64,000 nucleotides of DNA from Geoalkalibacter halelectricus. Its GTDB lineage: Bacteria; Desulfobacterota; Desulfuromonadia; Desulfuromonadales; Geoalkalibacteraceae. Under the pieces are notes generated by a model. It worked only from the letters and a program-made list of their open reading frames with translations. It was not told the DNA's origin and searched no databases. Below are positions 1-8,995 of the stretch, piece by piece. A program made the translations under genes and the position numbers. Position 1 is the first letter of the stretch, and every line of letters starts with the position of its first letter. The DNA lies in assembly GCF_025263685.1 (NCBI RefSeq), contig NZ_CP092109.1, positions 372,001 to 436,000 on the forward strand, given 5' to 3'.

Positions 1-98
1 GTCGGCAGACAAAATCCGCAGCGCATGCACTGCAGAACATCGTCGTAATGAGGCGCGTCTTCGCTTTTGAAATTGCCCAAGGGCTCAGTGTGAGACAC
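1..98 (-). CDS. glcF: Glycolate/lactate oxidase iron-sulfur subunit GlcF (5' end only)
   Basis: The first 32 codons of a minus-strand gene run off the left edge. It begins with GTG, 14 bases inside the end of glcD, with a strong GGAGGAGGGA ribosome site placed within glcD. The peptide ends in CMRCGFCLPT, the start of the first 4Fe-4S motif of the GlcF/LldE family. GlcF passes electrons from the flavin subunit GlcD towards the quinone pool. The overlap implies translational coupling with glcD. The rest of the protein, including its CCG domains, cannot be seen. Confidence 0.82.
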   Translation of the reverse strand, partial: MSHTEPLGNFKSEDAPHYDDVLQCMRCGFCLP

Positions 99-1518
99 GG
101 AATCCCTCCTCCACATGGGCCTTCGTGCAGGGGTCGCCCTCGTCGAAAATCTTGCCCGGATTAAGCAGGCCCTGCGGATCGAAGGTCTGCTTGATGCGCT
201 TCATCACCTGCACGCCGCCGGGGCCGATCTGACGCGCCAAGTATTCCTTTTTGGCCAGACCGATGCCGTGTTCTCCAGAGACCGTGCCGCCCCAGGCCAG
301 CACCTGTTCGTAGAGTTCGTTGTAAAAGGCGTGGGCGCGCGCCATCTCGTCGTGATCGCGCTCGTCGCACAGCACCGTGGGGTGCAGATTGCCGTCGCCC
401 GCATGGCCGAAGGTGCCCACCTTGAGCTGATATTTTTCCCTGAGGCGCTCGATTTCGCCGAAAGTCTCGGCCAACCGCGAACGCGGCACCGTGGCGTCTT
501 CGAGCAGCGTGGTCGGCGACACCCTGGCCAGGGCCGAAAGCGCGGTGCGTCGCGCCGCGGCAAGACCCGCGGCATGTTCGGCGTCGCGCGCCACATGGAT
601 TTCCGCGGCCTTGACTTCCTCGAGAATCTTTCGTACCCCGGCCGCCTCTTCGGCGACGGGTGCGGGATGACCGTCGACCTCGATGAGCAAAAGCGCCGCC
701 ATCTGCCGGGGCAGGCCGATTTTGACGTAATCCTCGACGCAGTTGATGACGGCGCGATCCATGATCTCCATGGTCGAAGGAATGATCTTGGCGGCGATGA
801 TGCGCGATACCGCCTCGCCCGCGGTGCGCACGTCGTCGAAATAGGCCAGAATGGTGCGCTTGTCCTGCGGCGGGGGAATGAGCTTCACCGTGATTTCGGT
901 AATGATGCCCAGGGTGCCCTCGCTACCCACCAGCAGATCCTTGAAGCCGTAGCCGGCCACGTCCTTGACGCTCTTGCCGCCGGTGGCGATCAGGCTGCGG
1001 TCGGCCAGCACGCCCTTGAGGGCCATGACGTAGTCGCGGGTCACTCCATATTTCAGACCGCGCAGGCCGCCGGCGTTCTCGGCGACGTTACCGCCCAGGG
1101 TGGAGATTTTCTGCGAACCGGGATCGGGGGGATAAAACAGCCCCTTGGCCGCCACCGCGTTGAACAGATCAAGGGTGATCACCCCCGCCTCGGCGGTGGC
1201 GGTAAGGTTCTCCTCGTCGATTTCGAGAATGCGGTTCATGCGCGTCAGGCACAGCACCATGCCGCCCTTGACCGGCACGCTGCCGCCGGAGAGTCCCGTG
1301 CCCGAGCCACGCGGCGTCAGGGGCAAGCCTTCGCGTTCGGCAATTTCCATGGCCGCGACCACCTGCTCGCTGCTGGTGGGGTAGACCACCACCTCGGGCA
1401 GATGATGGACGCCGGGGGTTGAATCATAGCCCAGGGTGAGCAGGTCTTCCTTTTCGTGAAGCACGTTGGCGTCGCCCAGCTTTTCCTTGAGATGGGCTAT
1501 TGCGGTGGAGGAAATCAT
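85..1518 (-). CDS. glcD: FAD-linked oxidase GlcD (glycolate / D-lactate dehydrogenase flavin subunit)
   Basis: A 477-residue FAD-binding oxidase of the GlcD/D-lactate dehydrogenase family (VAO fold). The N-terminal PCMH domain shows PRGSGTGLSGGS (about 69-80) and the GGNVAENAGG segment. The C-terminal cap domain shows GHAGDGNLHPT and SGEHGIGLAKK, typical of enzymes oxidising 2-hydroxyacids at the inner face of the membrane. The ATG follows AAGGAG. It is followed by glcF and preceded by the lactate permease, so lactate or glycolate is the likely substrate; sequence alone does not choose between them. Length is normal for the family. Confidence 0.9.
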   Translation of the reverse strand: MISSTAIAHLKEKLGDANVLHEKEDLLTLGYDSTPGVHHLPEVVVYPTSSEQVVAAMEIAEREGLPLTPRGSGTGLSGGSVPVKGGMVLCLTRMNRILEIDEENLTATAEAGVITLDLFNAVAAKGLFYPPDPGSQKISTLGGNVAENAGGLRGLKYGVTRDYVMALKGVLADRSLIATGGKSVKDVAGYGFKDLLVGSEGTLGIITEITVKLIPPPQDKRTILAYFDDVRTAGEAVSRIIAAKIIPSTMEIMDRAVINCVEDYVKIGLPRQMAALLLIEVDGHPAPVAEEAAGVRKILEEVKAAEIHVARDAEHAAGLAAARRTALSALARVSPTTLLEDATVPRSRLAETFGEIERLREKYQLKVGTFGHAGDGNLHPTVLCDERDHDEMARAHAFYNELYEQVLAWGGTVSGEHGIGLAKKEYLARQIGPGGVQVMKRIKQTFDPQGLLNPGKIFDEGDPCTKAHVEEGFRVSH

Positions 1519-1649
1519 CTTGGTCTCCTTGATCAGAATGCGACACTCGGCAACAAAGGTGCAGCGAATCAGCGCTAATTACTGCATGAAAATGATACCG
1601 ACCCATGCGGCAATCATAGCTTAAATGAGCATGGCGACTAGAGTGCGCT

Positions 1650-1676
1650 CAAGAAAAAACCCCACTTTGCCGGGAA
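1650..1676 (-). terminator. Weak terminator-like site after the lactate permease
   Basis: Just past the lactate permease stop, the minus strand reads a short CCC/GGG stem with a GGCAAAGT loop followed by TTTTTTCTT. The stem is only 3-4 bp, so termination may be partial and glcD may still be reached by read-through. The rest of the 163-base gap contains no clear promoter for glcD. Confidence 0.3.
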
Positions 1677-1681
1677 ACGAC

Positions 1682-3376
1682 TCACAGCCCCATCAGCGGG
1701 TCCGTCAGGCCAAGGACATACACGGCCAGCAGGCCCAGGATGCCAAGAGCAATCAGGTAGAAAACTGTCGGAATAATCGTCATGCGAATCGTCCTGCCTT
1801 CCTGCCCAAGCAGCCCGACGGTTGCCGAGGCAGCCACCACATTATGGATAGCGACCATATTTCCGGCGGCCGCGCCCATGGCCTGCAGGGCAAGCATCAC
1901 CGCTCCCGAAACACTCAGGGCGTTTGCCACTTCAAGCTGGAACTGGGAGAGCATCATGTTGCTGACGGTGTTGGAACCGGCGATAAATGCCCCAAGGCCG
2001 CCAACTGTCGGAGCAAAGAACGGATAGACGGAACCAAAGGTTACAGCCACATAATCGGCCATGGCCACGGGCATGGATACCAGATCGGCGCCGTTGACCC
2101 CTGAATTGATCAGAATCCGCACCATCGGGATGGTAAAAATCAGAACAAATCCGGCGCCGAGCAGAGTTTTTCCGGCCGACCCGGCGGCAGCGGCAAACTG
2201 GGAGAATTTCATCCGGTGCAGGAACAGCGTCAGCACGCAGACAAACAATAAAATTCCTCCGGGGAGATAGAGTGGCTCAATACTGCTGCTGACACCCGCT
2301 TCGCCGAGGATGTTTCGCCATCCGAATGACAGGCTGAGCAACGCCGACTTGAGAGCGGGAAAGACCCGGCTGGCAACCAGAATCAAGGCCACCAGAATGT
2401 ACGGGGTCCAGGCCATGGGCAGGGAGATTTTTCGCTCATCAAGACTGGGTTTTTTGGGGGTAATGGTACCAAACCACACTTTCGGCCACTCTTCTTGCGG
2501 TGCAAAGTCCCAAACGGTTTTCGGTGTCAGGAAGCCTTTCTTGGCTGCCGGCACGACAATGGCCATGCCGACCAGGGCGCCGACGAGAGAAGGGAACTCC
2601 GGGCCGAGAAAGATCCCGGTCAGGGCGTAGGGAACAGCAAAGGCCAGGCCGGTAAAAAGGGCGAATGGCGCCATGGCCAGCCCCTCTTTCCAGCTCTTGT
2701 TTTTGCCGAAAAACCGGGTCAGCATCATGACCATCAGCAGCGGCATCAGGGTTCCGACGATGGCATGGCCGACAGCTACTTCTGAAGTAATGATTTGCAC
2801 AAAGGCTTCCCAGCTTGAGCCAGTCGCGGTGAGTTGGTTACCGATGGCGACATGGTCCAGCCCATTGGTCACCCCAATGATGATTGGGGTCCCGACCGCA
2901 CCGAAGGATACCGGTGTTGACTGAATCATCATGCCGACCATGATGGCGCCCAGGGCCGGGAAACCTATAGCCACCAGCAATGGCGCAGCGATGGCTGCCG
3001 GGGTGCCGAAACCCGAGGCTCCCTCGATAAAGCAGCCGAAAAGCCACGCCAGAATAAGCACCTGAACGCGCCGATCGGGACTGATGTTGGTAAAGCCCGC
3101 CCGGATTGTTGAAATGGCGCCGGAATTCTGAAGGGTATTGAGCAGCATAATCGCACCGAAAATAATCCAGAGCACTGCAACCGTAACAATGAAGCCCTGA
3201 ATCGTCGAGGCGAGAACACGGTTAAGGCTCATCTCCCAGACGAACAGTGCGACACCTGCCGCTGTGAGATAAACGATGGGCATGGCCCGACGCGCCGGCC
3301 ATTGGAGGCCAACCAGAAGCACGGCTGCGACAATAAGTGGTGTTGCTGCGGTTAATGCCTGGATCCCTGGTGACAT
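1682..3376 (-). CDS. lctP: L-lactate permease (LctP family)
   Basis: A 564-residue polytopic inner-membrane protein with at least twelve hydrophobic stretches, ending in a membrane helix. It matches the lactate permease family in length and composition (segments such as [16 protein letters not shown] and [18 protein letters not shown]). It imports lactate or glycolate with protons. The start is the ATG at 3376, preceded by AAGGGGG; a longer in-frame extension upstream has no membrane character and crosses the leader. It supplies substrate both to GlcDF downstream and to the Lut enzymes transcribed divergently. Confidence 0.93.
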   Translation of the reverse strand: MSPGIQALTAATPLIVAAVLLVGLQWPARRAMPIVYLTAAGVALFVWEMSLNRVLASTIQGFIVTVAVLWIIFGAIMLLNTLQNSGAISTIRAGFTNISPDRRVQVLILAWLFGCFIEGASGFGTPAAIAAPLLVAIGFPALGAIMVGMMIQSTPVSFGAVGTPIIIGVTNGLDHVAIGNQLTATGSSWEAFVQIITSEVAVGHAIVGTLMPLLMVMMLTRFFGKNKSWKEGLAMAPFALFTGLAFAVPYALTGIFLGPEFPSLVGALVGMAIVVPAAKKGFLTPKTVWDFAPQEEWPKVWFGTITPKKPSLDERKISLPMAWTPYILVALILVASRVFPALKSALLSLSFGWRNILGEAGVSSSIEPLYLPGGILLFVCVLTLFLHRMKFSQFAAAAGSAGKTLLGAGFVLIFTIPMVRILINSGVNGADLVSMPVAMADYVAVTFGSVYPFFAPTVGGLGAFIAGSNTVSNMMLSQFQLEVANALSVSGAVMLALQAMGAAAGNMVAIHNVVAASATVGLLGQEGRTIRMTIIPTVFYLIALGILGLLAVYVLGLTDPLMGL

Positions 3377-3593
3377 AAATCCCCCTTGCGAAAAAGATTT
3401 ATCGTGCTTCTGGACTATCTTGCGATGATGGAACCCTATGGGTTTATTCAGTAAGTAGTTCCGAAAACAGACAAGGAGCGAATTCCGGCGCCCCCCCCCT
3501 GAAACGACAGGGAGAAGGTCGTGGCCATGCCGTCGGAGTGCCGAATCCGCTCGCTCCATCGATGAAATCCGCAAACACCCAGGTCTGATCATT

Positions 3594-3610
3594 AACTGGT
3601 CTTACCTTTT
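3594..3610. promoter_or_regulatory. GntR/FadR-type operator in front of lctP
   Basis: AACTGGTCTTACCTTTT contains the TGGT-N3-ACC core bound by FadR/PdhR/LldR-type GntR regulators. It lies directly downstream of the predicted lctP -10 box, the position expected for a repressor. The right half-site is imperfect. No matching regulator gene is in the window. Confidence 0.5.
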
Positions 3611-3613
3611 AAG

Positions 3614-3642
3614 TTATTATCCACAATTGCCTTTCCTGTCAA
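3614..3642 (-). promoter_or_regulatory. Predicted sigma-70 promoter of lctP
   Basis: On the minus strand there is a perfect -35 TTGACA (3637-3642), a 17-bp spacer and a -10 TAATAA (3614-3619; GATAAT overlaps it one register away). It would give a leader of about 230 nt before the lctP ATG. Confidence 0.55.
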
Positions 3643-3741
3643 CATAAAATTCAAATCGCGTTTTGCCCCGCCTCGCACCCCTGAAATGTTAGCTGAAATC
3701 GCAACCTTTTCCATTTTCAATGAAAAAATGGATGTTTGCCA

Positions 3742-3770
3742 TTGACAGGGCAAACTCAGCGCGATAGCAT
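3742..3770 (+). promoter_or_regulatory. Predicted sigma-70 promoter of the lut operon
   Basis: Plus strand: -35 TTGACA (3742-3747), 17-bp spacer, -10 TAGCAT (3765-3770). It is the mirror of the lctP promoter, about 100 bp away, and leads into lutC after a short leader. Confidence 0.55.
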
Positions 3771-3781
3771 TTTCAAAATAG

Positions 3782-3792
3782 TGGTATGACCA
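3782..3792. promoter_or_regulatory. Perfect GntR-type operator TGGTATGACCA before lutC
   Basis: TGGT-ATG-ACCA is a perfect inverted repeat matching the half-sites of LldR/PdhR/FadR-type regulators. It sits a few bases after the predicted start of transcription and 20 bases before the lutC ATG, so bound repressor would block the operon. Together with the related site near lctP it suggests one lactate-responsive regulator for both directions. Confidence 0.6.
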
Positions 3793-3812
3793 TTTTCCCT
3801 TGGAGTAGGCTC

Positions 3813-4376
3813 ATGATCGACACGCCTTTGGTCCAGGTTTTCAGCGAAGCCGCCGCCCGCGTCGGCGCCCAGGTTCTTCCGATCCAGGGTGCCGCGGACG
3901 CAGCCGAGTACATCCACGCCCGCGCCGGCGGACTGATCCTGTTTCCGCCGAGCCCCTGCCTGGAACGCCTGGGGTTTGCCGGCGCCCTGCGGGCGTGCGG
4001 CGCCGAACTGGCCAGCCAGAATCTGCGTGCCCATGCGCCCCTGGCCGCGGCCGGCGTCACGGGAGCTAATTTCGCCATTGCCGATACCGGCACGGTGGTG
4101 CTACAAAGCACCGCCGAAGCGACACGGCTGGCCACCACCCTCCCCGCGCGCCATTTCGTCGTGCTCGACCCGCGCAAGATCGTCACCGACGGTTTGGCCG
4201 CGGTGCCCTCCTTGCGTCGCCTTCAGGAACAATCGCCGCGCAGCTTTCTGGCCTACATCTCCGGCCCGAGCCGCACCGCCGATATCGAGCGGGTACTGAC
4301 CATCGGCGTCCACGGCCCCTGCGAGTTGCACGTCTTGCTGCTGGAGGGGATCTCCGACGATCCCCTGGAGAATTAG
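3813..4376 (+). CDS. lutC: LutC/YkgG-type LUD-domain protein (L-lactate oxidation)
   Basis: A 187-residue LUD-domain protein (LutC, formerly YkgG). The segment GANFAIADTGTVVLQS is the conserved LUD-fold signature shared with LutB, followed by LVVLDPRKIV-like and GPSRTADIE motifs. LutC works with LutA and LutB in oxidising L-lactate to pyruvate. The start chosen is ATG 3813, behind TTGGAG; an in-frame ATG 27 bases earlier lies inside the operator and has no ribosome site. It is followed by the lutB-lutA fusion after 55 bases, as in the LldG/LldFE pair of Desulfovibrio. Confidence 0.85.
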   Translation: MIDTPLVQVFSEAAARVGAQVLPIQGAADAAEYIHARAGGLILFPPSPCLERLGFAGALRACGAELASQNLRAHAPLAAAGVTGANFAIADTGTVVLQSTAEATRLATTLPARHFVVLDPRKIVTDGLAAVPSLRRLQEQSPRSFLAYISGPSRTADIERVLTIGVHGPCELHVLLLEGISDDPLEN

Positions 4377-4431
4377 TCGGACGGATCAGACCTGTCGGAC
4401 CGGTCCGATGTCTAGAACCTGGAGAGCCCCC

Positions 4432-6591
4432 ATGAACAAACGACGCACTCAGGAATACAAACAGCGCATCGATCAGGCCCTGGCCACGCCGAAACTGCAG
4501 GATGCCCTGCACAAATTTGGCGACGCCTACCTGGTCTCCCGCGCCAATGCCTTTGCCGGCTTGGACTTCGAGGCCCTGCGCCGCGAAATCGCCGCCATGA
4601 AGGATGAGGTGCGGGAACGCCGCGAGGAATTCCTGGCCCGCTTCACGGACCAGGCCCGCGCCAAGGGCGCCATCGTCTATGTGGCCAAAAGCGCCCAGGA
4701 CGCCAATGATTACATCGCCCAACTGGCGCAAAAGCGCGGGGTGCGCACCGTGGCCAAGAGCAAGAGCATGGCCAGCGAGGAAATCCACCTCAACGACGCC
4801 CTGGAAAAGGTCGGTGCCAAGGCGGTGGAGACCGATCTCGGCGAATGGATCATCCAGTTGGCCGGACAGCGCCCCAGCCACATGGTGATGCCGGCCATCC
4901 ACATGTTCAAGGAAGAGGTGGCTGAGCTGTTCGGCAAGGTCACCGGCCGCGAGGAACCGGCTGAAATCGCCCACCTCGTGCAGGTGGCGCGCGAACAACT
5001 GCGCCAGACCTATCTCGACGCCGACATGGGCATCACCGGCGCCAACATCGCGGTGGCCGAAACCGGCACTCTCGCCCTAGTCACCAACGAGGGCAACGCC
5101 CGGCTGGTGGCGACTTTGCCGAAAATCCACGTCGCCCTGGTGGGCATCGAGAAACTGGTTCCGACCCTGGAAGACGCGGCCAGGGTCATTCGCGTGCTGC
5201 CCAAAAACGCTACCGGCCAACCCCTGACCAGCTACGTGACCTGGATCACCGGCGCGGTACCCTGCGGCGAGGCCGACAAGGAACTGCACATCGTGCTGCT
5301 CGACAACGGCCGCAGCGCCCTGGCTGGATCACCCCACTGCCGCGATGCGCTGCGCTGCATTCGCTGCGGTGCCTGCGCCAACGTGTGCCCCGTCTACCAA
5401 ACGGTCGGCGGCCATGTCTTCGGCCATATCTACATCGGCGCCATCGGCATCATCCTCACGGCCTTTTTCCACGGCCTGGATAAGGCCGCAGAAATCGTGC
5501 GTGCCTGCATCGGTTGTCGCGCCTGCGTGGCCATTTGCCCGAGCCACATTGATTTGGAAGGCATCATCCTGCACCTGCGCTCGGTCATCGGCGATGAGGA
5601 GGGCATCGGCGCGGGCAAATCCCTGGTGTTCAAAAAAGTCATGCGCAACCGCAAGCTCTTTCACGGCCTGATCCGCGCCGCGAGCCTGCTGCAAAAGCCG
5701 GTGAGCAAGGGCGAACGCACCATTCGCCACCTGCCCGCGCATTTCTCCTCTTTCACCGAATGGCGCACCTTGCCGACCATTGCCGAAAAACCCCTGCGCG
5801 ACCAGTTTGCCCATATCGTGCAGAAGGTCGACAAGCCGCGCTATCGCGTGGCCTTTTTCGGCGGCTGCGGCAACGACTTCATTTATCCGGAGATGGGCCT
5901 GGATCTGGTCAAGGTGCTCAATCACCTGGGCGTCGAGGTCTTCTATCCCGAGGAGCAGAACTGCTGCGGGATTCCCGCCCTTTACTCAGGGGATCGGGAA
6001 ACCGCGGTGGAACTGGCCGAGCAGAACGTCGCCGCCATGCTGGCCGAGAATCCCGACTTCGTGGTGACCACCTGCCCCACCTGCACCCTGGCCCTGCGGC
6101 GCGATTTCGTCGAGCACCTCAAGGACAATCCGGCGTGGGCGCAAAAGGCCGAGGCGCTGGCGGAAAAGACCCTCGACGTCTCCGCCTTCATCCACAATGT
6201 CCTCGGGGACACGTCGGCTTTGGCGGCCGCCGCTGATGGCGAAAAGCTCACTTATCACGACTCCTGCCATCTGCGCCGCGGCGGCGGGGTCTGGCAGGAA
6301 CCGCGCGCTCTGCTTAAGAGCGCCGGTTTCGAGTTGCACGAGATGGCGCATGCGGATCGCTGCTGCGGCTTCGGCGGCTCCTACTCCTTCACCAGCCACC
6401 CGCCCATCTCGCGTGAAATCACCAAGGACAAGGTCCGGGACATCGAGCAAAGCGGCGCGGCGGTGGTGGCCATGGACTGCCCGGGCTGCCTCATCATGCT
6501 GCGCGGCGCCTTGGAGAAGCGCGCCCTGCCGGTGCGTGCCGCGCATACCATCGAGCTGTTGGCCGAGAGTCTCAGCCCAAAAGTGCCCTGA
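4432..6591 (+). CDS. LutB-LutA fusion: L-lactate oxidation iron-sulfur protein
   Basis: A 719-residue fusion. Residues about 60-290 form a LutB-type LUD domain (GANIAVAETGTLALVTNEGN). Two 4Fe-4S motifs follow, CIRCGACANVCPVY (about 307) and CIGCRACVAICPSH (about 362). The C-terminal half is LutA-like with two CCG domains (EEQNCCGIPA with TTCPTC; YHDSCHLRRGG with DRCCGFGG and MDCPGC). Separate LutA and LutB are usual in Bacillus; fused forms occur in Desulfovibrio-type bacteria. The start is ATG 4432 behind GGAGAG. With LutC it would oxidise L-lactate to pyruvate and feed electrons to the quinone pool. Confidence 0.88.
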   Translation: MNKRRTQEYKQRIDQALATPKLQDALHKFGDAYLVSRANAFAGLDFEALRREIAAMKDEVRERREEFLARFTDQARAKGAIVYVAKSAQDANDYIAQLAQKRGVRTVAKSKSMASEEIHLNDALEKVGAKAVETDLGEWIIQLAGQRPSHMVMPAIHMFKEEVAELFGKVTGREEPAEIAHLVQVAREQLRQTYLDADMGITGANIAVAETGTLALVTNEGNARLVATLPKIHVALVGIEKLVPTLEDAARVIRVLPKNATGQPLTSYVTWITGAVPCGEADKELHIVLLDNGRSALAGSPHCRDALRCIRCGACANVCPVYQTVGGHVFGHIYIGAIGIILTAFFHGLDKAAEIVRACIGCRACVAICPSHIDLEGIILHLRSVIGDEEGIGAGKSLVFKKVMRNRKLFHGLIRAASLLQKPVSKGERTIRHLPAHFSSFTEWRTLPTIAEKPLRDQFAHIVQKVDKPRYRVAFFGGCGNDFIYPEMGLDLVKVLNHLGVEVFYPEEQNCCGIPALYSGDRETAVELAEQNVAAMLAENPDFVVTTCPTCTLALRRDFVEHLKDNPAWAQKAEALAEKTLDVSAFIHNVLGDTSALAAAADGEKLTYHDSCHLRRGGGVWQEPRALLKSAGFELHEMAHADRCCGFGGSYSFTSHPPISREITKDKVRDIEQSGAAVVAMDCPGCLIMLRGALEKRALPVRAAHTIELLAESLSPKVP

Positions 6592-6632
6592 TCTCGCAAC
6601 AGCATACTTGTCATTGCTAAGTCGAAACGCAG

Positions 6633-6680
6633 ACGCCCCCGCCATCCAGATAAGGACGACGGGGGCGTTGATCTTTTTTT
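6633..6680. terminator. Terminator between the lut operon and cheV
   Basis: A perfect 9-bp stem (ACGCCCCCG 6633-6641 with CGGGGGCGT 6660-6668) and an 18-nt loop are followed by TTTTTTT on the plus strand. It ends the lut operon and may also act on the converging cheV transcript, although that side has no T-run. Confidence 0.75.
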
Positions 6681-6697
6681 GAGCTATCCGCTGCGAG

Positions 6698-7651
6698 CTA
6701 TTTCAAACAATACTCGTCGAGCATCTTGACTAGGGCATGAATCTGCGGCTTGCTGATGTGGCCGTCCGCACCGACCTCCTGGCATTTGTGCGCCAGTTGC
6801 TCATTGATCAAGGAGGAAAACATTAGGACGGTGAGGTTTTTTAGCACCGAGTCACTCTTGATTTTCCTGCACAGCGTCAGCCCGTCCATGCTCGGCATCT
6901 CGATGTCGGAGATGAGCAGATCGGCGAATTCGCGAAAATCCTTGCCCTTGTGGACAGCTTCGGCCTTGAGCATGTTGAGTCCGTTGTAACATTCCTCGCC
7001 GTTTATAAAGGCGGTCACTTGCACGTATCCGGAACTCTTGAGGATACTGGTGATCTGGTTGCGAATGATGGTGGAATCCTCGGCAACCAAAATCCGCACT
7101 TCCTGGCGGCTCTCGCGTTTAAAGTCGTCGACTTCCTCGGCCCTTTCGCCGTCGCCCAAAATGGTTTGCTCGGGAAAGATTTCCGAAATCACATGTTCAA
7201 GATCAACGATCATCACTTCGCGACCGTCGACGGTGATGCAGCCGGTAAAGCGCGGCTTGTAGGGCGTGAAAAATTCGTCGAGGGGCTTGACGTCCTTCCA
7301 GGAAATGCGGTGGATCTGATTGACGCCGTCGACCAGAAAACTGTTGACCTCGCGGTTGAACTCGCACACCAGCACCACCTGGCGCCCGGCGGGTTCGCCC
7401 TGGCCACGTTTGCGCAGGTGCGAGCCGAGGTCCACCAGCGGCACGGTCTTGCCGCGCAGCAGCAGCATGCCTTTCATGGACGGGCCGCTTTCGGGAAGGG
7501 CGGTCATGGCCTCGGGCTCATAAGGCACGATTTCGCGCAACTTGTGCACGTTGATGCCGAAGGATTGGCCGCCGAGGTAGAATTCGATGATCTCAACCTC
7601 GTTGGTCCCGCTTTCGAGAAGGATTTCCTGCCTTTCCATTGCGCTGTTCAT
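6698..7651 (-). CDS. cheV: Chemotaxis coupling protein CheV
   Basis: A 317-residue protein with an N-terminal CheW domain (about 1-160; IEFYLGGQSFGINVHKLREI) and a C-terminal receiver domain (about 185-317; phosphoacceptor Asp in DLLISDIEMPSMDG, conserved Lys in GHISKPQ). This is the CheV layout: a coupling protein between receptors and CheA whose activity is tuned by phosphorylation. The ATG at 7651 follows GGAGGA; a longer frame upstream is not protein-like. No other chemotaxis gene is nearby, so it is an orphan chemotaxis component. Confidence 0.9.
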   Translation of the reverse strand: MNSAMERQEILLESGTNEVEIIEFYLGGQSFGINVHKLREIVPYEPEAMTALPESGPSMKGMLLLRGKTVPLVDLGSHLRKRGQGEPAGRQVVLVCEFNREVNSFLVDGVNQIHRISWKDVKPLDEFFTPYKPRFTGCITVDGREVMIVDLEHVISEIFPEQTILGDGERAEEVDDFKRESRQEVRILVAEDSTIIRNQITSILKSSGYVQVTAFINGEECYNGLNMLKAEAVHKGKDFREFADLLISDIEMPSMDGLTLCRKIKSDSVLKNLTVLMFSSLINEQLAHKCQEVGADGHISKPQIHALVKMLDEYCLK

Positions 7652-7771
7652 GAGGTCCTCCGGGCACCCGGCGAAAGGAATTATCATCCGGAGGGTCCGG
7701 ATGGGCAAAAAGGCAGCTGGAGCCGACGAAGACGGCGGCGCACGCAGCCATTGCCCATACTAATCTTAAAA

Positions 7772-7800
7772 ATTATAAATTTCAAATAAAAAATGGCGAA
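7772..7800 (-). promoter_or_regulatory. Predicted promoter of cheV
   Basis: In a conspicuously AT-rich stretch the minus strand carries a perfect -10 TATAAT (7772-7777). A poor -35 (TTCGCC, 7795-7800) lies 17 bp upstream. Confidence 0.4.
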
Positions 7801-7826
7801 CAGGGGACTTGGCCCGGCGAGACGGG

Positions 7827-8975
7827 TCAGACGTCGGGAAATTCCAGGTGAAAGGTGGCGCCGCCGCCAGGTGTGTCGGCGACCCAGATACGCCCGCCGT
7901 ACAGGCGCACGATCTTGTTGACGATGGTCAAACCAATGCCCGTACCCTTGGGGCCGCCTTCTTTTGGGTGACCGCGAAAGAATGGGTCGAAGATTTTTTC
8001 GGCGATGTCCTTGGGCACGCCCGGGCCATGATCGCGCACGAACAGCTCGCAGCGCGTGCCCCGGCGACGCCCGCCGATCTCAATGGGACCGCCATTCTGG
8101 CCGGCGTAGCGCAGGGCGTTCTGAATCAGGTTGGCGAAAATTTCGCTCAGCAGGGTGCGCGGCAAGCGGATCGCCGGCAACGCCGCGACCCGCACCTCCA
8201 GGCCCGCCTCGGCAATCGCGGTGCGCATCGCGCCGAGCAGCTCGCCGACCACCGCCGCACCATCCACCGGCTCCGCGGGCGGTTCCAGCCGCCCGACCCT
8301 GGCCAGGGTCAGCAAATCTTCCATCAGAGCAAGCATGCGATTGCCCTGGGTTTCGATATCGGCAAGAATTTCAAGGGCCTGGGAATCGAGACAGCGGCGA
8401 TAGTTCTCGCGCAGAAATTCGGCATAACCGATGATGGGCGTCAGCGGGGTACGCAAATCGTGCGATACGGTGTGCACAAAGGCATCGAGTTCGCGGTTGG
8501 CCGCTTGCAGCCGGATATGCTCCTGCTGCAACTCGCGCGTTCGGGCGCGCACCTCGCGCTCACGCTCAAGGGCATGACGGCGCAGGCGTCTTTCCAAACC
8601 CTTCATCGCGCTGATATCGACGAAGGATTCGACGCCGCCGACCACCTCGCCGGAAGGCGAGCGCAGCAGATCGACGCTCTTGGAGAGGGTGACGCGCTGC
8701 CCGGCGTGGTTTCTGATGGTACAGGTGACCGAGGTCACGGGCTTGGGCACCGTTGGATCATAGAGTCCGCAGCGCCGGCCGCAGGGAATGCCCTTTAGGA
8801 AGGAACAATGGCGGCCCACCGCCTCCGCGGGCGAAAAGCCGGTGATGCGCGCCGCGGCGGGATTCCAGTACACAATGTGCTGGTCGCAATCCACCAGGAA
8901 GAGTCCGAAGGGCAAGGACTCCAAAACCTCGGACAGAGACAGGGCGGAGAGAAATTCAGCGGGAGTCGCAGCCAT
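7827..8975 (-). CDS. PAS-domain sensor histidine kinase (orphan)
   Basis: A 382-residue soluble kinase. One PAS domain (about 15-125) carries a cysteine-rich insert (HCSFLKGIPCGRRCGLYDP). A coiled linker follows, then HisKA with SHDLRTPLTPIIGYAEFL and an ATPase domain with N box NLIQNALRYAG, G1 DHGPGVP and G2 GTGIGLTIV. There is no membrane segment or receiver domain and no response regulator beside it. I chose ATG 8975 behind AAGGTGAG; a TTG 24 bases earlier would overlap the stop of the upstream gene. The PAS cysteines could bind a metal or sense redox state, but this is inference. Confidence 0.85.
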   Translation of the reverse strand: MAATPAEFLSALSLSEVLESLPFGLFLVDCDQHIVYWNPAAARITGFSPAEAVGRHCSFLKGIPCGRRCGLYDPTVPKPVTSVTCTIRNHAGQRVTLSKSVDLLRSPSGEVVGGVESFVDISAMKGLERRLRRHALEREREVRARTRELQQEHIRLQAANRELDAFVHTVSHDLRTPLTPIIGYAEFLRENYRRCLDSQALEILADIETQGNRMLALMEDLLTLARVGRLEPPAEPVDGAAVVGELLGAMRTAIAEAGLEVRVAALPAIRLPRTLLSEIFANLIQNALRYAGQNGGPIEIGGRRRGTRCELFVRDHGPGVPKDIAEKIFDPFFRGHPKEGGPKGTGIGLTIVNKIVRLYGGRIWVADTPGGGATFHLEFPDV

Positions 8976-8995
8976 AAACTTCTCACCTTCAGGGG

